A stretch of 64,000 bases of DNA from Ricinus communis. Its lineage: Eukaryota; Streptophyta; Magnoliopsida; Malpighiales; Euphorbiaceae. The stretch spans positions 11,064,489 through 11,128,488 of the forward strand of contig NC_063259.1 in assembly GCF_019578655.1 (NCBI RefSeq). The letters run 5' to 3'. Each line of letters opens with the position of its first letter. The stretch's first letter is position 1. The translations under genes were made by a program, and so were the position numbers. Positions 1-10,691 of the stretch are shown piece by piece. The notes beneath the pieces are model-generated. The model was not told where the DNA came from, did no database searches, and saw only the letters and a program-made list of their open reading frames with translations.

Positions 1-919
1 TATGCAATCAAAACCTGCTCCCGTGGAATCATGCAAATTAAAGACATTAAACTCAATACCCTGACTTCCTAACAATCCATTCTACCTACTCATATGGAGA
101 ATTTCATGTCCTTAATTGAAATAATCAAATCTGTCAAAACCCAACTCCCACTGTGATAAAGAGCAATTAAATAATTAATTTGGAGAATTAAAGGAAGAAA
201 TCATGCATCAATCATGGCTAGGGCTCACTTAACCCTAGATTAGAAAACTACTCACTCATGATAGTTAAACAAACAAAATAGATTATAAAAGAGAACATAA
301 TTAATAACAACTTAAAAAGGAAAAGGAAAATACTTGGATTGATAGATGAATGATGACTTTAATAAATTTTCAAAGCATAAAGAAAAGTGACATAATAGAG
401 AAGGAAAAACAAAGCTAAAGAGAAAAGGAGAAAAGGGGCTGCCCTTTTTCAGGTTCTTTACAATCTATTTATATCATAGGGTATCTAGGAGTTTGGCTAG
501 GTTTTCACCCTAAAAGATCAACTAGACAACTGTCCAAAATGCAGTTTTGCAAGCTGCAGCGTGGCATTGTAGGCCGCGGGCAAGGGGTAGAGTGGACTGT
601 TTCTTTACTTTATCATTAGCCTTGAAAGCCAAGTCACGGAGTGGTCGCGGGATAGCTTCTCTTGCCCGTTTCGCGATATAAAATCCTCCTAGGCATGAGT
701 ATCTCTTTGATATTGTGCTTGACCATGAACGACTCTACAAACATCCTCGCCAACGCCTAGCAGCTCGAGCCAATTCCTACAAAAACAAAACAAAATGAAC
801 CCCAGGAGAGAAATATTAAAAATAACGAATAGTAGCTCTAAAAGATTAGAAATGCGAAGATAACATGAAGAACAACGTATATATATAGCATATAAAATGC
901 ATATATTATTGCGCTATCA
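1..919 (-). repeat. Element D: 3' LTR, left part outside the window
   Basis: The LTR ends on the plus strand at GCGCTATCA, read on the minus strand as a start TGATAGCGC, and is followed at once by a reversed polypurine tract. A GC-rich block at about 540-700 lies upstream, on the minus strand, of a TATA box at 465-474, the same layout as the other Athila-like LTRs here. The other end of the LTR is not in the window. Confidence 0.6.
465..474 (-). promoter_or_regulatory. TATA box of the D LTR
   Basis: Minus strand reads ATATAAATAG, followed by a leader that is AG- and CT-rich. The GC-rich block lies upstream. Inferred LTR promoter; no transcript is seen. Confidence 0.4.
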
Positions 920-936
920 AATTCCCCCATACTTAA
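920..936 (-). other. Polypurine tract of element D
   Basis: Minus strand TTAAGTATGGGGGAATT directly abuts the LTR. It matches the TTAAGTGTGGGGT tract next to the 3' LTRs of A, B and C. It would prime plus-strand DNA synthesis in the element's life cycle. Confidence 0.6.
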
Positions 937-2429
937 CCTTTACTCATCCTCGAGGAAACAAAACAAAAATAAGAAAAACTATACTAATAAAGCAATAAAA
1001 TCCTAACTCACTGTCGTAGGAATCACGGTTGCACTTAGCATGTGCAACAAGCCCTTTAAACCCCTAGGTAACCCTAGTGGACGAGCAAGGTCTCATGAAG
1101 GTTTTCAGAATGGCATACCTACAAAGCTGAATAATGAACATCCAAACCAATAAATTCAATCAAGTAACAATTTTGAAAACTTAAAATCATTTTAGGAACT
1201 ATGTTAATGTCACAAATCAATGAACATGGAATAAAATAGTAAGTCGATAACACCCTTCAATGGCCAACTAATCTTACCCCTTCCTTCCCCTAACTCAGTG
1301 ATATGCATGTAGCTTCTCACTTTAGTTTTGTAGAAGGAAATAAATTGAGTCTCTCATGTGTTTAAAAAGGTACCAGCATCATCACTCAATCTATTTCGCG
1401 TCGACACTTTTGTAGTCTTCCTCTTTAGACTTGCCTCTGGTCTTTCTCCACTTCTTTTGGGGTGGCATAAACATAGGGGTCATGAGTTCCTTGTAATAGG
1501 GTAGGCTTGGTTAAAATAGGGTAAGACAACGTTATTTGGGATGTGGTGCTCAAATCCTAATAAAAGAAAATAAAACCTACTCCGACTAACACAACTATTT
1601 CCAAATGTAAGGTTCATTCTCTTTTTTTTTTCTTCTTTTCTTTTATCGGGAAATTATGTGCTTCTTTCTCGAACTTTTTCACTTACTTCTTTTCTTTTTT
1701 TTTCTTTCTTTTTTTTTATATCGGGAAATGATGTGCTTCTTTCCCGAACTTTTCACTTTTTTCTTTTTGAAAATAAACTAACACTTTATTCGAGTAACAA
1801 ACTTTGCAACTTTTCTTTCGTATCACAATCTCCATATTGACATATAAAGCATATACTGTAGTAGCATACTCCGCAAAATCCAAAAAAAAACCTACAAAAG
1901 GGCTCTAAGGCATGTAATGTAGGGCGTCAAGAAATGGGATTAAAGCTCAACATGGTTCAACCTAGAGGGGAATGTAAAATAAAAAGAAAAATGAGCGAAT
2001 AATCCTAATCCTAAAATTTGAGGCTCTAACTACCTAAAGGAATCTTCAGTCATCCCCCTACATACGTGTCACAAAGTCTCGAATAGAACCAAGGCAAGTC
2101 CAAGAATCATACTACATAAGAGGAAAACATGAAAAACAGAGAATGATTCAGATATGTCAGTCTATATGGCTCAAATTCCTCACAAGTTACTCAAGATACA
2201 TGCATTAGTCGAGTCAGGGCCCGAAAGATAATTCTAGCCATAACCCATTGCCAAGAAAGGATTTACACATTATTACCGAATTATTCAATCTAGTGTCCAT
2301 CAACACATGACAAGAACTATAGAAAAACATTTTTCTTTTGAAATTACTTGCTTCATAAATTGGCTTGGAATGTTCAATTTTTTTTATTTATTCTTTTTAG
2401 CAACACCAAATAAAAACTAATACACTAAT
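937..2429 (-). repeat. Non-coding 3' region of element D with a 75-bp tandem duplication
   Basis: About 1.5 kb between the two polypurine boxes shows no credible gene. A tandem duplication with period 75 occupies 1645-1756 (both units begin ATCGGGAAAT and contain GTGCTTCTTT), embedded in long T-rich runs which on the element's sense strand are A/G-rich tracts. A, B and C have similar purine-rich runs in the same position. Confidence 0.5.
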
Positions 2430-2447
2430 ACCCTCCCCCACACTTAA
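2430..2447 (-). other. Internal second polypurine box of element D
   Basis: Minus strand TTAAGTGTGGGGGAGGGT, preceded by a GTGGACACTG block. The equivalent box, with a similar upstream block, sits 3' of ORF1 in A, B1 and B2 and at the matching place in C. Confidence 0.5.
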
Positions 2448-2520
2448 ATGTTGCAGTGTCCACAATGCAAAAGCAAAATATAAACATAAGTAAAAGGGGA
2501 GAGGTACTCATAAAATCTCA

Positions 2521-2668
2521 TTAAAGAGGAGGAGGAGGGCTCGAAAACCCTTGTGACTTCATCCAAGTATTTAGATTCTCTAGAGCGAGTTTGGTTAACG
2601 TCTGGTTGAATCGAGCATAAAAAATCCAGCAGATTGTTCCTGACTTTCCTCCAAAAATCAAGCAATTG
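2521..2668 (-). pseudogene. C-terminal remnant of ORF1 in element D
   Basis: The minus-strand frame ends in SQGFSSPPPPL followed by a TAA at 2521-2523. A proline-rich tail just before the internal polypurine box is also how ORF1 of B1 and B2 ends. Only about 45 residues can be followed, so this is a positional assignment rather than a secure homology. Confidence 0.3.
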
Positions 2669-3507
2669 AAAACCTAGATTTCAAATTAGTTAGGGTATTT
2701 CGTTGTTGGTTACAAAATCCCCGACTAATGAATAGTAAATTCAATCAAGGTTTTATGCAATTTCAATGAATGCCGAAGATTTGAGCTGGAAATTTTTTTG
2801 TTCGCAGTTGTGAGTTGATGAAGAGGCTGGAGAAAGTGCGGCACCAAACATAGGGCTCGAGCTGTTGCCTTTAACTGCAATGAGATGGGTCGTGACCAGG
2901 CTGCGATGATTATGGGTGCATCGCGTCCATCCCGTGGAGTGGACTGGTTGTCTCCTTTCTTCTCGCATGTGAGGTCATGGTCTGGCAGTGGCTCGTGATG
3001 TCAGGTCGCGACCTTGCTGCATCAACAAAGGTGAACCCCAATGGGTTCGGCAGCCCTAGCTACTCATAATGAAAGAAACAAATACAAAAGGAAATAAACA
3101 ACAGAAAAGGAAATGGAACATGTAACCCCTCTTCTCTCGAATCGGAATGGGAATGTTGCAAGCCAACTCTGAAACCAGCCTCAAGTATGGATCTCGGATG
3201 TCTCGATCAATTGTCTATAACCTTTAATTTTTACTTGAATCTCCCAAAATCAATCCTTTGAAATGACATTGGTCTCTCGAAATGCGCACCAACAAGGAAT
3301 CGACTTCGACAAACCTCTAATATGTGTAAATCATCCAAATAGCTTGGTTTCTGCCCGTAAATCAATCAATTTGTCATCAAAGAGTCTGAGAACCTAAAAA
3401 ACTCATAAACAAACCAAAGTGCGATCAAACAGGAATAAATATGACTCAAATACACAAATAAACGATTGATAAACAGTCAATAAACATGCATAGAATCATC
3501 TACATCA
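2669..3507 (-). mobile_element. Scrambled LTR-like remainder of element D
   Basis: No gene is seen. At 2876-3010 there is a GC-rich stretch containing GGTCGCGACC-type inverted repeats. From about 3030 the sequence resembles the leader/U5 side of a reversed Athila-like LTR (AACCCCAATGGGTT, CTCTTCTCTCGAAT, as in C at 6690-6800). It is cut at 3507/3508, where the forward-oriented B1 LTR begins. Probably several rearranged pieces. Confidence 0.35.
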
Positions 3508-3851
3508 AGACCGAATTCAGTTAAGAATTCATCCACGGGTAATTGCAATTGGTAATCAATATAATCTCTATCTTCACTAAAATCCAACTAGCTTAGGTCC
3601 CCTAGGGTTTGCTTTTTTCTTCGAGAGTTTTCCTAAATCCTTTCAGATTATTTGACACTTAATTAATTGTTTGTTCATATTTAATCATAGCATAATACTT
3701 CATCGATTTTGTTTAGGTTAGATAACATAAGACACTGCAGTAGGTCTAGGATCACCCTTTCTCGAGAATACGACCTTGATACTCACCATTTGTGCTAGTC
3801 TGCATCGATAGGTTCACTGCGTTAGATTTTAGCTACACAAATAGCATATCA
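3508..3851 (+). repeat. B1 5' LTR, 3' fragment only
   Basis: The last 344 bp of the LTR, matching the end of the B2 5' LTR (44991-45334) and of the B1 3' LTR. It carries the conserved U5 block (CGACCTTGATACTCACC, GCATCGATAGG) and ends ATAGCATATCA. The upstream part has been replaced by element D. Confidence 0.85.
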
Positions 3852-3857
3852 AGTTTT

Positions 3858-3877
3858 TGGCGCCGTAGCCGAGGATC
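3858..3877 (+). other. B1 primer binding site (tRNA-Asp), mutated
   Basis: TGGCGCCGTAGCCGAGGATC starts 6 nt after the LTR. It differs at two positions from the perfect site in B2, which is complementary to the 3' end of plant tRNA-Asp(GTC). Confidence 0.8.
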
Positions 3878-4019
3878 TTTTTGTGTGAACTACAGTGAAT
3901 TTTTGTTTTTGTTAATTTAGCCATATTGATTTTTCTGTCTTTATTTTGCTTTATTTTATTCTTTTATTGTTTTAACTACTTTTGTTCTTTGGTTGCTACA
4001 TTCCATTCTTAGGTAGTTT

Positions 4020-5820
4020 ATGACCAGGAGCTCTAGCTCTAATCTTATAGAGCCTCTGTCTGATCCAGAATGATCCCTCAAACTTTTAAGGAAGCTTTTG
4101 CAATCAGAAGAGGAGGAGATTGAGGTTGAGCTACTTGTTGATAGACCAAAAGGGATGGAGAATCACAATGGAAATGCCGCGGTGGACGCCAACAGAATGA
4201 TGTACGAGTTTACTAGACCATCATTGGATGGGACACAAATGAGTATACTCAGATCGGCGGTGGCAGATAACAACTTTGAAATAAAGCCAAATGTGATCCA
4301 GATGGTACAACAAAGTGTACAGTTTGGAGGGCTGCCAAGCGAGGATCCCAATGCCCATATAGCCAACTTTTTGGAGATATGCGACACGTTCAAGATAAAT
4401 GGAACTATTGATGATGCCATCCGGCTGAGATTATTTCCATTTTGTTTAAGGGATAGAGCAAAGAGATGGCTGCAGTCCCTTCCACCGAACACTATTACAA
4501 CCTAGAAATCCTTGGCTGAAAAATTTCTTTACAAGTATTTTTCTCCAACTAAAATTGCTAAATTGAGAAATGACATTTCTTCTTTTGTGCAGATGGACGA
4601 CGAGAGCATGTACGACGCCTGCGAGAGGTACAAGAACTTGTTGAGATGCTCTCCACACCACGGTCTACCAATATGGATGCAGGTTTAGACCTTTTACAGT
4701 GGTTTGAACCTTGCTACTAGGCAAATGGTGGACACTGTAGCAGGTGGAGATTTGAACAGCAAGACACCGGAGCAGCCAGAAAACCTGATAGAGGAGATGG
4801 CTATGAACAACTACCAGTGGCAATCCTCTAGGAGTCTGTCGGTCGGTCAAATAGGGAATGGTCAACCAGTTAGACTCCACGGCAGCCTCGGCAGCTCAAG
4901 TGGAGCTTCTGACAAAGAAATTAGACCAGCTTCAGATGCCAGTTCAAGCAGCCCAAATAAGCTGCGAGTTTTGTGGTGGCCCGCAGTACGTTGCAAATTG
5001 TAATGCGAGAGGTATGTTTGCTAGCCTCTCTACTTCATCTATTGCTTCTGCTGACCATGAATAGGTTAATACATACGGAATGCACCCAGACAGCAGAACA
5101 ACCCTTATAGCAGCACATAGAATCCTGGGTGGAGAAATCACCCCAAATTTAGTTGGAGAAACAACAATGCCTGTGGTCCACCAAGCCAGAGATCGTGATC
5201 ACCACCACAAAGAAGAGCAGAAGTCGACCATCGTAGTTTCCTCCACCAGCCGAGAAGAAAGCTAACTTGGAGGAGCTGATGATGAAGTTTGTCACGACGA
5301 CTGAGACGAGGTTCTAGTAGACCAATAGTGCTCTTAAAAATTAGCAAGCATCCATTCAGAAGTTGGAAAATCAGATTGGGCAGATTTCTAAAATGTTGTC
5401 TGAAAGGCAACAAGGAGCGCTCCCCAGCACCACTGAGTCTAACCCGAGAAGCACGTGAACACCATCACTTTTTGTTCGGGTAAGTTAGTTTCAGCTCCTT
5501 CTAAGCCTGTTTTTGATGATTCCACTATTGATGTGCAGATCTAGGCGAGCAGTAAGGTTAAGGAACCTGAGAGGCAAAAGGTGAAACCAATCCCAGTCAG
5601 GAAGTATCAACCCAAGATTCCTTATCCTGCTAGACTGAAGCAAGTAGAAGCACAAGAGCAGTTCAGTAAGCTTTTGGATATTTTTAGACAACTGCATATT
5701 AACTTGCCTTTTATCGATGTATTGAAGTAGATGCTGAAATATGCCAAATTCTTGAAGGACATACTTAGCAACAAAAGCAAGCTGGAGGAGGTAGCATATG
5801 TTAAGCTCAATGAAGAGTAA
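4020..5820 (+). pseudogene. gag: B1 gag pseudogene (Athila-like capsid and zinc knuckle)
   Basis: Structural polyprotein of the retroelement. It begins MTRSSSSN and hits a TGA 18 codons in. The retrotransposon Gag capsid region follows (about 4098-4500; GGLPSEDPNAHIANF, then LRDRAKRWLQSLP). A zinc-knuckle region with CEFCGGPQYVANC lies near 4960-5000: the family pattern is CX2CX3HX4C, and here the His position is Tyr. Then comes a Q-rich linker and a conserved region ending near VLKxMLKYAKFLKDILSNKSKLEEVAYVKLNEE. Several stops and frameshifts (for example after TITT at 4503) make it non-functional. The capsid assignment is confident; activity is excluded. Confidence 0.8.
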
Positions 5821-5992
5821 TCAATAGTGTTTCAGAGCAAGTTACCAGAAAAACGTCACGACCCAAGGAGTTTTACTATTCCTTGCACTTTGGGTAACTT
5901 GTGTGTTGATGATGCATTAGCTGATTTAGGCGCTAGCATAAATGTCATGCCCACGAGTATGTTCAATAAGGTAGGTTTAGGGGAAGCAAAAC
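5821..5992 (+). pseudogene. B1 aspartic protease, 5' part, cut by element C
   Basis: Continues from gag: FTIPCTLGNLCVDDALADLGASINVMP. DLGAS is the Athila-type form of the retropepsin DTGA active-site motif. The gene is broken after GLGEAK by element C; the last five bases (5988-5992, AAAAC) are the left target duplicate. It resumes at 12216. Confidence 0.8.
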
Positions 5993-7464
5993 TGATGTGT
6001 GCTACTCGTGTTAGCTACAATCTAAGGCAGTGTACCTATCGATGCAGTCTAGCACTAATGGCGAGTATCAAGGTCGTATTCCTCGGGAAAGCGAAAGCCC
6101 AGAGTTACTCCTTTGTTCTTTGTTATATTAACCTAAAATGGATGATGAATAAATTCTAAACTAACTATTAACTACGAGCTAAGTTCTAAGGGAGATGCAG
6201 GAGTAATTGATAAGTGAAATAATCAAGACAAGAAGACAAACCCAAAGGGAATCCAAACTAGTTGGCATCCGAACAAAAGATAAAGGATCAGTGAGTCTAA
6301 TTATGCTACCCGTGATTTATTCTTAATCAATTCGGTTTCTCTCGAGATAACCGAATTCCTAAACCTAATAACCTAAAGTTGGAATCTCTTCCTAACGATT
6401 GATTCTTAAATTAGCATTAAGCTTTAATCCGCCTCTATTAAGCTTTGTTAATTCTTAATCCGGCTAGTTAATTATCCTTATCTCTAGCGATTATTAACCG
6501 GATCTTGTTATTCAAAGTTCCAATTGCCAAACGGATTTCTCAATCTCATAAAGCAATCTAAACATCACAATTCACAACGTCTCATGAATAATGCATAATC
6601 TTATTCATACCGAAAACAAGAAGAATACAAAACCAACTCAAACAATCCAACAATATAATATCAAGCCAACATAGTAAAGAAATCCCAATGGATTAAATCA
6701 GTCTAGCTAAACATGTTCATGTTTAAAACAATCTAGGAAATCAATTACAATGAAAGAATAATGAAAATAAAACATGTACACCCTTTTCTCTCGAATTGGA
6801 TGAATGTACCCAAACTGGATCTACACTTTGATTAATCTCCCAAACTGCCTCTTGAATTGCTCCACTATCGTTTTGCACTCGGAATCTTACGATTCCGGGA
6901 TTCTACTCACCGCAACTCTCTCTCGCACTCAAGATTGTGCAGTAAACCGAACCAGCCCACTAGGGCTCAATGTCACTTCTTTCCCTCTTTTTTTCTTAAG
7001 AAAAACTCATTTTTCTTATATATTTAACTCAAGACGGCCAAGTCCAGCCGGCCGAAACCGTGGATCTCACCAAGTAGGGTTTCACCACTACCGCTGTTCC
7101 TCCCCGTGTTAACCACCACGGGCCGTGTTTCTCCCTGTTGGCCACCACGGGCCGGCTTGGAGGCCGTGGTGGCTACAAACCGTGCCCAAAGTGCCAATTT
7201 CAAGAATCAGTTAATGGTTGAGCACGGCCGCAGTCCGTGCCGTGCTCAATGTATGCATTAAGGGCTCTTGTCCGATCTTGATGAATTCTCGTCCGTTTCC
7301 GCACGTATTGATCTATAATTGCTTAAACAATGATGATGGTCCTATAAATGTTCCTGAAATGCAAAAGAACACAAAACACGGGTGATCTGGGAATAAAAGC
7401 ACAATAATTGCTAAGAAAATACGCAATAATATGCAAGCAAATATGTATAAAACTATGCTCATCA
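5993..7464 (-). repeat. C 3' LTR (left)
   Basis: 1472 bp, nearly identical to the right LTR (10692-12210). U5 on the plus-strand left carries the conserved block GCAGTGTACCTATCGATGC and TCGTATTCCTCGGGAAAGC (reversed). A palindrome array at 7029-7250 lies upstream of a minus-strand TATA box. Confidence 0.9.
7015..7250 (-). promoter_or_regulatory. C left LTR: TATA box and GC-rich palindrome array
   Basis: Minus strand AAATATATAAG at 7015-7025. Upstream (plus 7029-7250) lie repeated units such as CCACCACGGGCC and CACGGCCG. The array-then-TATA order recurs in all Athila-like LTRs here. Promoter function is inferred. Confidence 0.5.
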
Positions 7465-7481
7465 AATTACCCCACACTTAA
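7465..7481 (-). other. C polypurine tract
   Basis: Minus strand CTTAAGTGTGGGGTAATT abuts the LTR; upstream is the shared CTTGAGGACAAGCAAT, also found next to the polypurine tracts of A and B. Confidence 0.75.
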
Positions 7482-8950
7482 GCTATTGCTTGTCCTCAAG
7501 CAATTAACAACTCACCTCATAAAACTACAGTTAGCAATTCCTTTCAGTTTATGCCCCTAGTCCACAACAGAGAGTATTCAACACATCTCAAAGGATACTC
7601 AATCATAAATCAAATTACAAATCATTAACAAAGAATGGAAATAATATTAATGCATGAGTAACTTAAATGACAACTCAACACCAACATCATGAACCAATGC
7701 CTTACAGGGATCACTCAAGTCGCTCAAAGTGTATATTAGGTAAATAACAAATCCCTCAAAGCAAATGCACAAGACCCGCTCACCATAAGCTTGCTTATAA
7801 ATTATATCTTCGCTACTGTGAATAAGTAAATACCAAAATCAAAGGGTCTTTACCAAGGTTGTAATAGGGCTAGGGTAAAGGTACGGAGATTTGGACAGAA
7901 GTTTGAAAATGCTGGAATTCGTGCGATAAACAATATTATATGCTCAAAGGATTAAATGCCTAAGATCACGAAAAGAATCATTCACTAAAATCCCTACTTC
8001 ATAGAATAACGCTCGCAAATGCCCTAAATCCAATAAAAAGATAAATAATTAAAGAAATTTGTTTATTATATTTTTTTTCTCCTTCTTCTTTTTTTTTTTT
8101 TAAAGAAATGAACTAGCAATTTTATTAGCGATCACCAGCATACAACCTTGAATAAACATAAAGAATAACAAATACAAATTGGATCAAGGGGAGAATTTAA
8201 AATATCAAAAAGATTTAGTGAATTTACCAACATAGCAACTAGCATTTTAATCCCACATAAAGTCGAACATATCACAGAAAGAAATTCCAGCATAAGGGTA
8301 AAGGAAAGATAAATGTAAAGAATGGTATAATTGAAGTGTATAGGTGTAGATTATGAAGAAAAGGTTAAGAAGGCTCAAAAATTGGCTAACTAATGGAAAC
8401 ATAAGGTGGTAGGCTTTTGGTCAAATGTGGGGAATCCTAAATCGCCCAAATCATCTCATGGTATTCACAATATTCATGTAACTTCAACACGCATTACAAA
8501 GCAAGTTCTAGAAGCAAAGTTAAGTACAATGCACACTCAAACAAGAAATATAAAGAGCATAAGCAAAATGAATGCTCAACTGGCTCAAAATCTCACTTTC
8601 AAGTATGGTATTAGGTGCAGTTGGTTCGTAACATCATTAATTGAATCATTATTTAAGAAACACATGCATATGATATTATCAACGTTCTAAGTTAAAATTC
8701 GACAATTCGAAAAACAATTAAATAACACCGGTTTAACCCGTAGGTTGATGTAAAACACCATAAATGGTTTTCCAAGGACAATGAACAACAAAGAAAAGTA
8801 ACTACAATTCTATAAATCAAGTCATCAATCAGCTCAAAATTAGCATACTCAAGTGCATAAAAACACAATGTCCTAACATCTCCTAAAAATACACAACACC
8901 TAGCCATAGCAATTAAAAATCCATATGAGAGATTAGGGTTTACCCATAAG
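7482..8950 (-). mobile_element. C non-coding 3' region
   Basis: About 1.5 kb without a gene. It contains a T-rich run at 8068-8103 (purine-rich on the sense strand) at the same distance from the 3' LTR as the A/G-rich runs of A and B. Short open frames here look accidental. Confidence 0.5.
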
Positions 8951-8964
8951 CACCCCACACTTGA
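8951..8964 (-). other. C internal second polypurine box
   Basis: Minus strand TCAAGTGTGGGGTG, preceded by ACACCGAGGACGTTGTGT. Same box and same upstream block as after ORF1 in A, although C has no ORF1. Confidence 0.6.
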
Positions 8965-9283
8965 AGAACACAACGTCCTCGGTGTAAAATGTTATGGATA
9001 CCCCGCATGGAATGCTCAACTAAGAGAACAAAGGCAATACAATCCAAGTGCATGACATGTATGAAAAATAAAGTAAATAAATGCGGAAAAATAAAAGATC
9101 TAGGGGATCGCCTGATCATCCATCGAGGCCGATGTTGTGGAAATTCAAAGGCCTCCTCAGTAGAATCCTGAAAATAATAAAATAAAGAAATAAAATCAAA
9201 ACTGAAAATATGAAAACTAAAACTAATAAAATGTTTCCAAAACAAAAGGTTAAAAAAAAAATTAGAAATTAAAGATAAAAATT

Positions 9284-9306
9284 GGGGTGCCTCCCAAAAG
9301 CGCTTC
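9284..9306 (-). other. C conserved post-pol hairpin
   Basis: Minus strand GAAGCGCTTTTGGGAGGCAC then CCC: TTGGG and CCCAA pair around an AGGCAC loop. The same motif follows the gag/pol end in A, B1, B2 and G. Confidence 0.55.
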
Positions 9307-10515
9307 TTTTGATGTGATGAGTCTTCTTAAATTTGGACTCATGGTGAAAAGCAAATGGGCGTGATCGACGACCATCCATCCTTCTTCCAAGCAAATGGCT
9401 TCAAATATCCGCTTAGAGGGATAATCGTCAACTTCCTCTTCCCATACCAAGCAAGTCGCCAAGATGATGGGCAAAACTCGCCTCGTATAATTGCACGTAG
9501 TCATGATGTTTCAGGGCTCTTCCAATTTGAAAGCTAAAGTTTCAACAATTGGAAGGATCGACGGTTGGGCAATTTCTTCAGGGAGTGTTAATGGTTTTCT
9601 TCAGTCCCCGGCTTGGTTCTCTTGCTAGAAGAAACTCGAGCTCCTCCAAGACTTCTTTATTGGATAACTCATGCTCATCTTCCATCATCGAAGGGACTTG
9701 TGGAAAATCTACCAACAATTCCTCTAATCGCAACTCAAAGATCATCAACTGTACATTCCCGCTGATAGTCTTTCGGAGGAATTATGTTCGCTTTCCTTTC
9801 TGGTTCCATCTCCATGTTCAAGAGATCGTCCGCATGTGAAGCATCATCATCAAACATAGTAGATAAACCGGAAAAATTCTCACCTGAAAGCAAAGTGATG
9901 GCGCTCAAATGCTCTCGGATTCAAAGAGCGTTTGATGGAGTTTCCAATTGCTCTGCCGCTAGTAATCGAAAGATCAAGCCTACTTTATGCTCTATGTTCT
10001 TAATCGAGGCTTGTTGATCTTCAAGTATCCTCTCTGTTTGTTGGAATCTGTCATCAAGACTTGTAATGAACCTCATCATCGGCTCCTCCGACACTAACTC
10101 TTCATCTTGAGTTGAAGGTGCAACATTAGTCATGTAGTTGCTGAATTCCTAGTGGTTCTTGGCCATCTAAGCTCCATCCAAAGGGTGAATGAGTGCTCCA
10201 CTCTTGATTGTAGGTGCTTCCATACGAGTCATTTGGCCAACTTCCGTATAATTCACCTGTTCACGTTATAAGAACAATGAGCAACATCACTATACAATGG
10301 ACAATCATTACACACATGTAAACCACAACAAAATTCACAAAAGACTTAAGATAAAAGGATAGGAGAAGAGAGTTGATCGGTAGCCCGCAAAACGATTCCA
10401 CTCGAGCATCTAAAGATGCACGGGCATCCCAATTTTTAGCACTCTCTTGGTTCCTAATCCCATTTTCCAATCGCCACACAAAGAGTTTGAGTTTAGCATT
10501 GAACCTCCTTATCAT
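9307..10515 (-). pseudogene. C short Gag and pre-RT linker, decayed
   Basis: On the minus strand it starts MIRRFNAKLKLFV and reads LENGIRNQESAKNWDARASL, like A, then shifts frame after VESF. It continues in pieces: DEELVSEEPMMRFITSLDD near 10080, ASIKNIEHKVGLIFRLLAAE near 9980, and the linker end VLPIILATCL...SKRIFEAICLEE near 9450. The capsid domain is absent, so this is the zinc-knuckle part of Gag fused to the linker that normally precedes RT. A has the same deletion, so C probably descends from an already shortened master. Confidence 0.65.
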
Positions 10516-10667
10516 TCACTATCCGAATCATAAACTTAAGCTAAATAAATATGTACAAATAAAATAAAATAAATAAACAAATAAAAATAAAAATCATAAA
10601 ATAATAAGAAAGAAAAAAAAATGGCTAAATTAACAAATAGCAAATTTCACTCTAGTTTTCAAACAAT

Positions 10668-10685
10668 TCCCCGGCAACGGCGCCA
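10668..10685 (-). other. C primer binding site (tRNA-Asp)
   Basis: Plus strand TCCCCGGCAACGGCGCCA, the reverse complement of TGGCGCCGTTGCCGGGGA, 6 nt from the right LTR. It fixes the element's minus orientation. Confidence 0.9.
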
Positions 10686-10691
10686 AAAACT

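Noticed and set aside
6804..7112. Open frame of about 100 codons in the C LTR, and its relatives at 11529-11726
   Set aside because: Lies wholly within the LTR leader and palindrome array on the strand opposite to the element.
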